A DNA stretch of 64,000 bases from Flammeovirgaceae bacterium (lineage in GTDB: Bacteria > Bacteroidota > Bacteroidia > Cytophagales > Cyclobacteriaceae): NCBI GenBank assembly GCA_016712035.1, contig JADJRT010000003.1, positions 87,001 through 151,000 of the forward strand, read 5' to 3'. Position numbers and translations under genes: made by a program. The notes below the pieces were generated by a model. The model was not told the DNA's origin and ran no database searches. It worked only from the letters and a program-made list of their open reading frames with translations. The stretch's first letter is position 1. Each line of letters opens with the position of its first letter. Positions 44,540 to 53,675 of the stretch are shown piece by piece.

Positions 44540-46537
44540 TTATTTTGCCAGTACTTTAAATTCAACCCTGCGGTTTATTTCCCGGCCTCCGGTTTCATCA
44601 TCGTTAGAAACCAACGGTCGCTCCTCACCATACCCTACGGACTTGATTCTACGACTGGAAATACCGCTGGAAGTAAGATAGGATTTAACCGCATCCGCGC
44701 GCTGTTGAGAAAGTTTCTTATTAGAGGTGTCGCTACCCACATCATCGGTATGCCCACCAATTTCAACTTGCATAGACTGGTTCTGTTTCATCATAGTTAG
44801 CATCATATTCAATTCATCAAACGATGCTTCTTGCAACGAAGCCTTGGCGAAATCAAAAAATACATGCCGTAATGCTGAAACTTCACCTACCGCTACTTTT
44901 CTTAGCTGAACTTTTCGCGTAACCGTTTGAGATTCCTCCGTTGCGCGCCCAAGGGAAACCTTAACGTTTTCAAAAATATATCCTTCTAATTCGATCGATA
45001 CCACATACTCTTTCGGTACGGTTGACATGATGGCAAATTCATAAGCACCTGTGCCTAACTCCACAGAGCCAATTATTGAGTTATCCTTTCCGCGCATGCG
45101 AGCGGTTGCTTCTACTGGTTGTTTGGTTTCCGCGTCAATAATCTCCAACATAAACTTAATAGGCTGAACTCCTTTTTTAACAGGGGCTTTTGCCGCAACA
45201 GAATCCTTTTTTAAATCGGAAATCATATAGATATCAGAATACCCATACCCATCGGCTCGCACAGAAGAATAATAGAATTTATTGGGTGTACCGGTGGCAA
45301 CAATAAATACTTCATCATCGGGTGTGTTAATAGGGTAACCCAGATTTTCTGGTTCTGTCCACTCTTTCTTTTCCGCATTCAATAAGGTGGCTTTGAATAA
45401 GTCGTAACCTCCCATACCCTTTCTTCCCTTAGAACTGAAATACAATGTTTTACCATCGTAATCTATAAAGGGAGCCTCTTCATCATACTCCGTATTAATA
45501 CCTGGGCCCAAATTTTTTACAACAGTCCAGGCGCCTTTTTTATCCTTAGTGCATGAATAAATATCTAATCCACCCAAACCACCAGGTCTTTCGCTAGCGA
45601 AATAAATAGTCGATTCATCTTTTGTTATTGTAATGGAAGATTCATAAAAAGACGAGTTGATAGCTCCCGGTAAGGGTACCGGCTTACTCCATGTGCCATC
45701 GGGCTGCCGGTTGCTTGAAAAAATGTCGCCATCACCAACTCCATCTTTATAAATAAAAAGGATGTTACCATTCGGTGATAAGGCAATGTTTGAATCATTG
45801 AAACGGGTATTGATGGTAGGGCCAATATTTTGTGCCGGCTGCCAACTTCCGCCTTCCTTTTTACTCACGAAAATATCTTCAAAAGGCCTATTGTCATCAC
45901 CCACATTTTCATTCAGGTTTCCTTCACGCCTGCGGGTTGTGAAGTATAATTCACTTTCCTCGGCATTTATTACCGGAGCGTAATCATCAAACTCGGAATT
46001 TATTTCAGGACCAATATTGGTAATAGAAAAAGGCTTGGGTGAAGCCATCAATTCCTTGCCAGTAACGCATTCGTCCAGTTTAAAGGATACTTCTTTTAAT
46101 TCAACCCGATCCTTGCCCTTATAATTAGGGTTTTTATCCAATTTTATTTTGTAACGGGTATAAAAGTCAATCGCTTTGTCGAACTGTAATCCAAAATGAT
46201 AGCTGCTGCCTATTTGATATTCAAGATCAAACCGAAAGGTTGGATTTTGATTATACACGCGCATCAAATACTTAACGCCTAACTCCTTTTGGATGGTGCG
46301 CACATGCATTAACCCGGCCTCTACATTCGCTTTTAAATTGGTAGTGTCGTAATTGGCTGCGATGATCATCAATTCGCGGGCATCATCCACGGCTTTGGTA
46401 CTAGCCATAATTTCTGTGGCCATCTCATAATATTGTCGCGCCTGCTCTTTATCTTGTTGTTGAGCCAAGCCCAGCACTGATGCAAGAAAAAAAGTTAAAA
46501 AAATAAGACCACTCCCTACCCGATACATGGGATTCAC
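44540..46537 (-). CDS. OmpA/PD40/TPR envelope protein (PorE-like)
   Basis: A 665-residue exported protein. Order: signal peptide (IFLTFFLASVLGLAQ), TPR-like helices (residues 30-150), PD40 propeller (INSEFDDYAPVINAEESELYFTTRR and six further strands), a CarboxypepD-like domain, then OmpA with VFFDFAKASLQEASF, EIGGHTDDVGSD and GGREINRRVEFKVL. This is the order reported for the T9SS component PorE, and it lies close to porT. Many PorE-like paralogues exist, so the T9SS role is an inference. It anchors to peptidoglycan. Confidence 0.82.
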   Translation of the reverse strand: MNPMYRVGSGLIFLTFFLASVLGLAQQQDKEQARQYYEMATEIMASTKAVDDARELMIIAANYDTTNLKANVEAGLMHVRTIQKELGVKYLMRVYNQNPTFRFDLEYQIGSSYHFGLQFDKAIDFYTRYKIKLDKNPNYKGKDRVELKEVSFKLDECVTGKELMASPKPFSITNIGPEINSEFDDYAPVINAEESELYFTTRRREGNLNENVGDDNRPFEDIFVSKKEGGSWQPAQNIGPTINTRFNDSNIALSPNGNILFIYKDGVGDGDIFSSNRQPDGTWSKPVPLPGAINSSFYESSITITKDESTIYFASERPGGLGGLDIYSCTKDKKGAWTVVKNLGPGINTEYDEEAPFIDYDGKTLYFSSKGRKGMGGYDLFKATLLNAEKKEWTEPENLGYPINTPDDEVFIVATGTPNKFYYSSVRADGYGYSDIYMISDLKKDSVAAKAPVKKGVQPIKFMLEIIDAETKQPVEATARMRGKDNSIIGSVELGTGAYEFAIMSTVPKEYVVSIELEGYIFENVKVSLGRATEESQTVTRKVQLRKVAVGEVSALRHVFFDFAKASLQEASFDELNMMLTMMKQNQSMQVEIGGHTDDVGSDTSNKKLSQQRADAVKSYLTSSGISSRRIKSVGYGEERPLVSNDDETGGREINRRVEFKVLAK

Positions 46538-46636
46538 AATTAGATTATCGCCATTAAAACCTGAATAATTTCAAGCTATTGGCAAGGTAGTAAAAACTCA
46601 AGACACCAAAATTTACGATTTGATCGAATAAAGTAC

Positions 46637-46663
46637 TTGAAAATTACATTCTTGACTACTTTG
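46637..46663 (+). promoter_or_regulatory. Candidate engB promoter
   Basis: TTG at 46637-46639 and TACTTTG at 46657-46663 with a 17-base spacer, ending 24 bases before the engB ATG. Confidence 0.4.
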
Positions 46664-46687
46664 CAGACTTTAACGTGATCTTGGGCC

Positions 46688-47296
46688 ATGGAAATAATCT
46701 CATCAGAGTTTATAATCAGCAATACCGACATTGAAAGATGTCCACCACCGAATAAGCCAGAATTTGCATTCATCGGTAGATCCAATGTGGGTAAATCCTC
46801 TTTGATAAACATGATAACAGGACGTAAGGACTTAGCTAAGACTTCCTCCACGCCTGGAAAGACGCAAACAATCAATCACTTTCTTATTAACAAAGCCTGG
46901 TATCTCGTTGATTTACCCGGCTATGGGTATGCCAGTGTAAGTAAGACCCTAAAGCAAAATTGGATCACTTTTATTGATTCATATTTTGCGAACAGAGAAA
47001 ATCTCTACTGCACTTTTATTCTGATCGATTCCCGACTTGATCCACAAGCAAAGGATATGGAATTTATTAAAAAGTTAGGATCATCGGGAATACCGATTGC
47101 ACTTGTGCTTACTAAAACCGATAAACTTAAGCAAAGCGAGTTAGGGAAATCAAAGAATAAATTAGAGAAACGCTTATTAGAAGATTGGGATGAATTACCA
47201 CCACTTTTTATTACTTCCGCTGAAAAAAAATCTGGCCGCAACGCCATTCTGGATTTTATCGAAACCGCTATGCTGGCGGATAGAGAAATTGATTAG
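46688..47296 (+). CDS. engB: Ribosome biogenesis GTP-binding protein YihA/YsxC (EngB)
   Basis: A 202-residue GTPase for late large-subunit assembly, usually essential. G1 GRSNVGKSS, G2 with T in SSTPGKT, G3 DLPGYGYAS and G4 LTKTDK are all in place. The YihA-specific FINMITG-like and ITSAEKKSGR sites follow. Length is normal. It is divergent from the PorE-like gene and followed by DUF5606 after 25 bases, probably one operon. Confidence 0.95.
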   Translation: MEIISSEFIISNTDIERCPPPNKPEFAFIGRSNVGKSSLINMITGRKDLAKTSSTPGKTQTINHFLINKAWYLVDLPGYGYASVSKTLKQNWITFIDSYFANRENLYCTFILIDSRLDPQAKDMEFIKKLGSSGIPIALVLTKTDKLKQSELGKSKNKLEKRLLEDWDELPPLFITSAEKKSGRNAILDFIETAMLADREID

Positions 47297-47321
47297 TTTT
47301 GCGCGCTAAATAATTTATCGT

Positions 47322-47738
47322 ATGGAATTATCAGAAATCGCATCGATCAGTGGAAAGGGTGGCTTGTTTAAAGTATTAAAGCCAGGTAAGTCAGGGGTGT
47401 TACTTGAATCGCTCGATGCAACAAAGACCCGGATTGTAGCCAGTGCTTCTCAAAAACTATCCTTGTTAAGTGAGATTTCAATTTATACTACAACTAAAGA
47501 AGGAACAACGGCCTTACAAGAAGTTCTGAAAAAAATCCATGCCGACTTTAAAGATGATTTGGGTGTGGATGGAAATTCAGACGGCAATGAGTTAAAAGCA
47601 TTTTTAAAATCAGTACTTCCGGAATACGATGAAAATCGCGTTTATGTATCCGACATTAAAAAGTTGGTGAAGTGGTATGGGGTATTATTAGAGCAAGCTC
47701 CAGAAATTTTTACCGAAAAAGCAGAGAAGGCTGATTAA
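47322..47738 (+). CDS. DUF5606 protein
   Basis: A 138-residue Bacteroidota-specific cytoplasmic protein. The N-terminal KOW-like part (LSEIASISGKGGLFKVLKPGKSGVLLES) is the characteristic start, and the helical part VLKKIHADFKDDLG and the end VLLEQAPEIFTEKAEK follow. Function unknown. Same operon as engB, and convergent with fbp with a 4-base overlap. Confidence 0.9.
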   Translation: MELSEIASISGKGGLFKVLKPGKSGVLLESLDATKTRIVASASQKLSLLSEISIYTTTKEGTTALQEVLKKIHADFKDDLGVDGNSDGNELKAFLKSVLPEYDENRVYVSDIKKLVKWYGVLLEQAPEIFTEKAEKAD

Positions 47739-48733
47739 GTAAAACTTCCCGCTTTTTCAACCATTTTAGTTGAACCTACAAAAAATGGTGTGCGCTGATG
47801 AAGATCTTTAGGCTTAATTTCCAGAATTCTATTTTTCCCATCTGTTGCGATGCCACCGGCCTGCTCGGCTAAAAAAGCAAGCGCATTACACTCGTACATC
47901 AAGCGCAGCTTACCATTTTTGTCTTTGGCTGTTGCCGGATAAATATAAATTCCACCCTTTAATAAGTTCCGATGAAAATCGGCAACCAACGAGCCAATAT
48001 ACCGAGCTGTATAATTATTATCCTTGCAATATTTAAGATAAGTCTTAACGGATTCTGAGAACGAGTTTGACAACCCTTCATTGATCGAATAAATTTTTCC
48101 GTCAGCGGGAATGGTCATATCCGGATGCGATAACACGTACTCACCCAAAGTACTTTCATAGGTAAATCCATTTACGCCATGACCGGTTGTATAAACCAGC
48201 ATGGTAGACGATCCGTATAGAATGTATCCGGCAGCCACTTGCTCTGCCCCGGTTTGTAAAATATCCTGATCCTGAATGGGCTGCCCTACCGGACTTTTTC
48301 TACGGTACACAGAAAAGATTGTACCAATCGAAACATTCACATCAATATTAGAAGAACCATCCAGTGGGTCAATAGCGATAACATAATTTCCATCGTTGTT
48401 CAAGTCCACAAAAGATTCAGTCTCTTCAGAAATTAAGGCGCAAACTTCGCCTCCTTTTGTTAAAGCACGCGTAAAGCGGATGTTTGCCAATACATCTAAC
48501 TTTTGTTGTTGCTCACCACCCGAATTTTGCGAACCCATGGGCCCCATAATATCAATAAGGCCCGCCTTGTTTACTTCCCGATTAACCACTTTAGACGCAA
48601 GTGCTATATCTCGCAACAATTGCGATAATTCTCCACTGGCATATTGAAACTGATCCTGATTATTTTTAATGAATCGGTCGAGGGCGGTGCCAATTGGCAG
48701 GGCTATGCGCGAGGCTTCCATGAAATTGTTCAT
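47735..48733 (-). CDS. fbp: Class 1 fructose-1,6-bisphosphatase
   Basis: About 332 residues from ATG 48733; the longer frame starts before the promoter and is rejected. Hydrolyses fructose 1,6-bisphosphate in gluconeogenesis. Metal-binding and substrate motifs are DPLDGSSNIDVNVSIG, then SLVADFHRNLLKGGIYIYP and the closing TPFFVGST. Oxidative allosteric Cys residues of plant enzymes are not present. The divergent aspartokinase gene shares the promoter region. Confidence 0.95.
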   Translation of the reverse strand: MNNFMEASRIALPIGTALDRFIKNNQDQFQYASGELSQLLRDIALASKVVNREVNKAGLIDIMGPMGSQNSGGEQQQKLDVLANIRFTRALTKGGEVCALISEETESFVDLNNDGNYVIAIDPLDGSSNIDVNVSIGTIFSVYRRKSPVGQPIQDQDILQTGAEQVAAGYILYGSSTMLVYTTGHGVNGFTYESTLGEYVLSHPDMTIPADGKIYSINEGLSNSFSESVKTYLKYCKDNNYTARYIGSLVADFHRNLLKGGIYIYPATAKDKNGKLRLMYECNALAFLAEQAGGIATDGKNRILEIKPKDLHQRTPFFVGSTKMVEKAGSFT

Positions 48734-48785
48734 TAAGATGGTGTTTGACTGGGGGATTACTAAATTCGCCCGATTAAAGGCATTG

Positions 48786-48816
48786 CAAATATAGCTTTGC
48801 AAACGTTTGAAATCAA
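48786..48816 (-). promoter_or_regulatory. Strong fbp promoter, interlocked with the lysC -7 box
   Basis: On the minus strand TTG (48816-48814), 20 bases, then TATATTTG (48793-48786), an excellent -33/-7 pair. On the plus strand TAGCTTTG (48792-48799) serves the aspartokinase gene. The two -7 boxes overlap in a near-palindrome GCAAATATAGCTTTGC, so only one polymerase can open at a time. Confidence 0.6.
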
Positions 48817-48829
48817 CAAAAACAGTAGT

Positions 48830-50074
48830 ATGAAGGTTTTTAAATTCGGGGGCGCATCACTTAAGAATTCGCAGGGTTTCCATAATGTGGCATCTATAAT
48901 AAAGGAGCATTCAAAGGAGCCGCTGCTGGTTGTTGTTTCGGCCATTGGTAAAACAACCAACGCACTGGAACGGGTTGTAGCGTTGGCACAAGCCAAAAAG
49001 GATTATCAATCAGTTCTTCTGGAAATCCATCATCAACACAAGCAGATCATAATCGAATTGAAACTGGAGGCTGATACAATTAATCAGTACTTAGAAACTA
49101 TAATGCACACAATAGCGATTAAAGCCGAAGCAGCGGGTGAATATGATTTTATTTATGATCAAGTAGTGTCTCAAGGTGAAATCTTATCCTCAGCTCTTTT
49201 ATTCAGTTTTATTCAGTCAAAGAATTTTTCAGTTCAGTGGATTGATGCCCGTAATTATATATATACCGATGAAACCTATCGGGAAGGCAAAGTGAATTGG
49301 TCACAAGCGCAAGCATCAATAAAATCACTGAATGAAATTCTTCAAAAGAAAATTATAATTACACAGGGTTTTATTGGTGGCTCTACACACAACACGACTA
49401 CCACGCTGGGGCGCGAAGGTTCAGATTTTAGTGCGGCTATTTTTGCCACCTGTTTAAATGCAAAGTCAGTAACCATTTGGAAAGATGTGCCCGGTGTGAT
49501 GAGTGCCGATCCTAAGCGTTTAAAGAATGCGGTGGTATTTGATGAGCTTCCCTACCAGGAAGCTGCCGAGATGACCTACTATGGCGCATCCGTTATTCAT
49601 CCGAAAACCATTAAGCCGTTGGCTAATGCTAACATTCCTTTATGGGTAAAAAACTTTGATGATCCATCGTTACCCGGAACGATTATCCACGATTGCAAAA
49701 TCGATAAACTGCCTCCGCTCATTGTGTTTAAAGACAATCAATGCTTGATCTCTTGCCGGGTGACTGACTACTCGTTTGTGAACGAGCCCCAGATGAACAC
49801 AATTTTCGAAATTCTTTCTCAACGCGATGTACGCGTTAACGTGATGCAAAATTCCGCTATTTCATTTTCCTTTTGTGTCGACTTTCGCGAACCTAAAATT
49901 AGTCTGTTGATTGAGGCTTTAAGTAAGAAATTTGAAGTGTACTATAATACGGACCTTACCTTGATAACGGTAAAGAATTATGATGTGGCCACATTTCATG
50001 AATACCGAACCATGCCGGGTGTTATTCTGGAACAATCTTCTCGATCTACATTGCAGGTGTTGGTTAAAAGTTAG
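48830..50074 (+). CDS. lysC: Aspartokinase
   Basis: About 414 residues from ATG 48830, catalysing the first step of aspartate-family amino-acid synthesis. Kinase signature KVFKFGGASLKN, TTTLGREGSDFSAA and DVPGVMSADP. The regulatory end has ACT-like strands (RVTDYSFVNEPQMNTIFEIL, RVNVMQNSAISFSFCV). No homoserine dehydrogenase domain is fused. Single gene, with the LMW-PTP gene convergent (4-base overlap). Confidence 0.93.
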   Translation: MKVFKFGGASLKNSQGFHNVASIIKEHSKEPLLVVVSAIGKTTNALERVVALAQAKKDYQSVLLEIHHQHKQIIIELKLEADTINQYLETIMHTIAIKAEAAGEYDFIYDQVVSQGEILSSALLFSFIQSKNFSVQWIDARNYIYTDETYREGKVNWSQAQASIKSLNEILQKKIIITQGFIGGSTHNTTTTLGREGSDFSAAIFATCLNAKSVTIWKDVPGVMSADPKRLKNAVVFDELPYQEAAEMTYYGASVIHPKTIKPLANANIPLWVKNFDDPSLPGTIIHDCKIDKLPPLIVFKDNQCLISCRVTDYSFVNEPQMNTIFEILSQRDVRVNVMQNSAISFSFCVDFREPKISLLIEALSKKFEVYYNTDLTLITVKNYDVATFHEYRTMPGVILEQSSRSTLQVLVKS

Positions 50075-50532
50075 TGTGCCTTTGACTGAAGCTCATTTAC
50101 AAATTGGTCAATCGATCGATCTAACATTTCAAAAACTTCCTGAAAATCAGCTATGTTCCCGTGATACGGATCGGGTACATCTCCCAAACCGTTTGGATCA
50201 TACTCGCGCATTAATTTGACTTTATGCTTATGTGTTTGAGCCGAGGGTAAACGCTGAATATTAAATTGATTGCTCTTGTCCATAGCAAAAATGTAATCAA
50301 ATTCTTTTAGGTCAGCATCGCATAATTGTCGTGCTGTATGATTCATGGCCACTCCATTTTTTTGAGAAACAGCCAGCGTACGATAATCGGCAGGCCCACC
50401 TATGTGGTAATCGCCCGTACCGCAGGAGTCGCACAAATAGGAAAGACCTTGCTTCTGAATCTTATGTTTAAAAATGGCAGCCGCCATGGGTGACCGGCAA
50501 ATATTGCCCAAACAAACAAATAAAACCTTCAT
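50071..50532 (-). CDS. Low molecular weight protein-tyrosine phosphatase
   Basis: A 153-residue LMW-PTP/arsenate-reductase-fold enzyme. The P-loop is VCLGNICRSPMA (C-x5-R-S), and the acid Asp lies in DVPDPYHG near the end (DPY). It dephosphorylates tyrosines, possibly in capsule or stress signalling. No partner tyrosine kinase is in the window. Normal length. Confidence 0.94.
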   Translation of the reverse strand: MKVLFVCLGNICRSPMAAAIFKHKIQKQGLSYLCDSCGTGDYHIGGPADYRTLAVSQKNGVAMNHTARQLCDADLKEFDYIFAMDKSNQFNIQRLPSAQTHKHKVKLMREYDPNGLGDVPDPYHGNIADFQEVFEMLDRSIDQFVNELQSKAH

Positions 50533-50697
50533 CCTTCAAAATTACAGCGTGGAGATTACTTGACCGAATAATGCTGCAGCTAACTTACTTCATAAATTTT
50601 TCATCCATACTCATTAAAACTGTTCAGCACGAAAGTGTGAATCCTTTCTTATTTATAAACACCACCGAAATCAATAACTTTGTCAAAATTTTTCAAC

Positions 50698-51471
50698 ATG
50701 GAGTTTATCAAAGTTACCGACAACAAAGAGCCCTATATAGCCCTGATCGAACTAAACAGGCCTAAAGAACTGAATGCGCTCAACCGACAGCTCATGGAAG
50801 AGGTACGAGATGCGTTGCAACAATTAGATAAGAATGACGCGGTGCGTGTAATAATAATTACCGGCAACGAACAAGCTTTTGCCGCTGGAGCAGATATAAA
50901 ACAAATGGCCGATAAGACGGCCATCGATATGTTAATGATCGATCAGTTTAGCACCTGGGATCAGATTCGTAAAACAAAGAAGCCCATTATAGCGGCTGTG
51001 TCGGGTTTTGCGTTGGGTGGTGGCTGTGAGTTTGTTATGACCTGCGATATGGTGATTGCTTCTGAGACAGCCAAGTTCGGCCAACCAGAAATAAAAATTG
51101 GTACGATGCCAGGTGCGGGTGGCACACAACGATTAACGAAAGCAGTGGGTAAGGCGAAGGCCATGGAGTTAATTCTTACGGGAAGATTTTTATCTGCCGA
51201 AGAAGCCCATTTTTATGGGTTGGTGAATAAAGTTGTTCCAAAAGAAATGTATTTGTATGAAGCCTTTCAGTTGGCGAAAGAGATTGCGCAGCTTTCGCCT
51301 GTGGCAGTTCAACTAGCAAAAGAATCCATTAATCGTTCCTTTGAAACTCATTTAGATGAAGGACTTACACTTGAGCGAAAAAATTTCTATCTAACGTTTG
51401 CTTCGGAAGACCAGAAGGAAGGCATGAGAGCGTTTGTTGAAAAAAGAAAACCGAATTTTAAAGGAAAATGA
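50698..51471 (+). CDS. Enoyl-CoA hydratase/isomerase family protein
   Basis: About 257 residues; ATG 50698 gives the normal crotonase start (IKVTDNKEPYIALIELNRPK). CoA and oxyanion-hole motifs: AFAAGADIKQMA, GFALGGGCEFVMTCDM and GTMPGAGGTQRL with the catalytic Glu region. It probably hydrates 2-enoyl-CoA in fatty-acid breakdown. No other beta-oxidation gene is nearby. Followed by a wordy spacer and waaA. Confidence 0.92.
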   Translation: MEFIKVTDNKEPYIALIELNRPKELNALNRQLMEEVRDALQQLDKNDAVRVIIITGNEQAFAAGADIKQMADKTAIDMLMIDQFSTWDQIRKTKKPIIAAVSGFALGGGCEFVMTCDMVIASETAKFGQPEIKIGTMPGAGGTQRLTKAVGKAKAMELILTGRFLSAEEAHFYGLVNKVVPKEMYLYEAFQLAKEIAQLSPVAVQLAKESINRSFETHLDEGLTLERKNFYLTFASEDQKEGMRAFVEKRKPNFKGK

Positions 51472-51511
51472 CATACGATTTACGAATTGTGAATTACGAA
51501 TTACAACTTAC
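51472..51511. repeat. TACGAATT word repeat before waaA
   Basis: ACATACGATTTACGAATTGTGAATTACGAATTACAACTTACG is a loose tandem of TTACGAATT, the same word family as the spacers at 25285 and 55951. It touches the waaA GTG start. Confidence 0.5.
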
Positions 51512-52609
51512 GTGAGTTTCATTTATTCACTTGCAATTGTTACAGCTCAGCTGCTGTACTCTATAGTAGCAATTTTTAATCCTAAAGCACGATTATTCGT
51601 TGATGGAAGGAAGGGTCTTTTTGAAAAATTAAAATCAAGGCTGGCTGCAAATAATCAACCCTTGGCTTGGGTTCATTGTGCTTCTCTGGGTGAGTTTGAA
51701 CAAGGACGACCTATCATAGAAGCCTTCAAAAAACAACTTCCACACTATAAGATTTTGCTCACTTTCTTCTCACCCTCCGGATATGAAGTGAGGAAAAACT
51801 ATCCGGGAGCTGACTACATTTTCTATTTACCGTGGGACACCGCAACAAGCGCAAAACGATTTATCAAAATTGCCAATCCAGCTTTAGCCATATTTGTTAA
51901 ATATGAATTCTGGTATCATTACTCAAAAGAGTTAAACAGTAAAAACATTCCGATTATCTCAGCATCGTGCATCTTCCGGCCCAATCAGGTTTTTTTTAAA
52001 TGGTATGGACCTATTTTTCGGGTTATCCTTAAAAACTTCACACACTTTTTCGTTCAGTCCAATCAGTCGATTGAATTGCTCAACCAAATCGGAATCGAAA
52101 ACGTTACCCTTGCGGGCGATACCCGGTTCGATCGCGTTCATGATATCGTTCAAAACTCCAATCCCATTGACATTGCTCAACAATTTAAGGATACTGACAA
52201 AGTTTTTGTTGTCGGGAGTCTTTGGCCGGAAGATCTCGAAGTACTTGCTCCTTTCATTAATGAGAATAAAGATTTGTTAAAATTTATTATCGCGCCCCAC
52301 GAAATAAGTGAGAATTTTTTAAAAGAAATTGAAACCTCGATTCATGTTAAAAGTGTTCGCTTCTCTAAAACAGGACAACATCTACACACATACAATGTGC
52401 TGATCATTGACAATGTTGGCATGTTATCGAGTTTATATAGGTATGGTGAGTTTGCTTTTGTGGGAGGCGCGTATGGAAAAGGCCTTCATAATATTCTGGA
52501 AGCGGCTTGTTATGGCGTGCCCATTTTCTTTGGAAATAAAAACTATGAGAAGTTTGAGGAAGCCAAAGAACTAATTATGCGTGGCGGTGCATTTAGTGTA
52601 GCCGATTAG
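51512..52609 (+). CDS. waaA: 3-deoxy-D-manno-octulosonic acid transferase (WaaA/KdtA), premature stop
   Basis: Transfers Kdo to lipid A. The start is a GTG at 51512 (VSFIYSLAIVTAQLLYSI), because the longer upstream frame runs through the TACGAATT repeat. GT30 landmarks: WVHCASLGEFEQGRP, TFFSPSGYEVRK, ITIA-like region and FVGGAYGKGLHNILEAACYG near the C-terminus. A TAG at 52607-52609 (probably GAG) cuts the protein after GGAFSVAD. The same frame continues as SELKATYELMINRPENYL to a stop at 52756, giving 414 residues and the normal length. Since WaaA is usually essential, error is suspected. The true stop overlaps the rsgA start. Confidence 0.9.
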   Translation: MSFIYSLAIVTAQLLYSIVAIFNPKARLFVDGRKGLFEKLKSRLAANNQPLAWVHCASLGEFEQGRPIIEAFKKQLPHYKILLTFFSPSGYEVRKNYPGADYIFYLPWDTATSAKRFIKIANPALAIFVKYEFWYHYSKELNSKNIPIISASCIFRPNQVFFKWYGPIFRVILKNFTHFFVQSNQSIELLNQIGIENVTLAGDTRFDRVHDIVQNSNPIDIAQQFKDTDKVFVVGSLWPEDLEVLAPFINENKDLLKFIIAPHEISENFLKEIETSIHVKSVRFSKTGQHLHTYNVLIIDNVGMLSSLYRYGEFAFVGGAYGKGLHNILEAACYGVPIFFGNKNYEKFEEAKELIMRGGAFSVAD

Positions 52610-52752
52610 TCCGAATTGAAAGCTACCTATGAGTTAATGATTAATCGCCCAGAAAATTATTTGTTGGCCTGTGAGGTAACTAAATCATATGTAACAGAAA
52701 ATCTAGGAGCTACCGAAAAAATAATGTCTTATTGCCACAAACTTCTTAATAC

Positions 52753-53628
52753 ATGATTGGGCGGGTAATGAAATCAACGGGCTCGTGGTATGAAGTGATT
52801 GGAGAAGATCAAAAGAAATATGCTTGTCGCACACGGGGAAAATTAAGACTTGAAGACTTCAAGGAAAGTAATCCCATTGCAGTGGGCGATCGCGTTGTTT
52901 TTGAATTGGATAAGAACGAAGGGATTATCGCTGAAATTCTTCCACGCGACAATCATATGCTGCGGCAATCTGTTAAACGCACAGGTCATGCAAGCGTTTT
53001 AGCTGCCAACATCGATCAAGTATTGATCATGGCAACTATCAAGCAACCGCGCACATCCATGGGTTTTATTGATCGGGTATTAGTTTCAGCAGAATCATTT
53101 CGAATTCCACAAGTCATTCTTTTTAACAAAAAAGATCTGCTGAATGAAAAAGAAGTTGATGCATTAGAGCACGTGCTTACACTTTATCAAAGCATTGGCG
53201 TGTTGACAGAATCAATTTCTGCACAACAAGACGAAAGCATCGAAATGGTTGAGAAAATTCTCCAAGGCAAAGTGACCCTTATTGCCGGTCACTCAGGTGT
53301 CGGTAAATCGACTCTACTTAACCGGTTGTCACCGGATTTCAAACAGAGTACGGGTGCTATTTCTGATTTCTCAGAAAAAGGGACTCACACCACTACGTTT
53401 GCCGAAATGTTGAAAGTAAATACATCTACTTTTATTATTGATACTCCAGGAATCAAAGAGTGGGGATTGGTGAATATGGATCAGCAGGAAATTTCGGATT
53501 ACTTTCCAGAAATGCGAAGCCTACGCCTCGAATGTAAATTCGGCTCCCGATGTTTGCACATCAATGAACCTAAATGTGCGATTAAAGAAGCCGTAGAATC
53601 TGGAGTTGATCGCTCCAAGTCGTTATAA
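52753..53628 (+). CDS. rsgA: Ribosome small subunit-dependent GTPase A, frameshifted end
   Basis: Circularly permuted GTPase for 30S maturation. An OB-fold start (RTRGKLRLEDFKESNPIAVGDRV) is followed by permuted G motifs NKKDLL (G4), GHSGVGKST (G1) and DTPGIKEWGL (G3). Then comes the zinc knuckle CKFGSRCLHINEPKC. The frame ends 7 residues after KEAVESGVD. One extra G at 53608 explains it: without it the end reads VIAPSRYNSYLSMVLG and stops at 53671, the usual length. It overlaps waaA by four bases. Confidence 0.93.
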   Translation: MIGRVMKSTGSWYEVIGEDQKKYACRTRGKLRLEDFKESNPIAVGDRVVFELDKNEGIIAEILPRDNHMLRQSVKRTGHASVLAANIDQVLIMATIKQPRTSMGFIDRVLVSAESFRIPQVILFNKKDLLNEKEVDALEHVLTLYQSIGVLTESISAQQDESIEMVEKILQGKVTLIAGHSGVGKSTLLNRLSPDFKQSTGAISDFSEKGTHTTTFAEMLKVNTSTFIIDTPGIKEWGLVNMDQQEISDYFPEMRSLRLECKFGSRCLHINEPKCAIKEAVESGVDRSKSL

Positions 53629-53675
53629 CAGCTATCTGAGTATGGTACTGGGGGAAGATAACAGGAAGTAGATCG

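Noticed and set aside
16179..52756. Stop-codon reassignment to explain the interrupted genes
   Set aside because: TAA, TAG and TGA all occur as interrupting codons, and all three end other genes normally.
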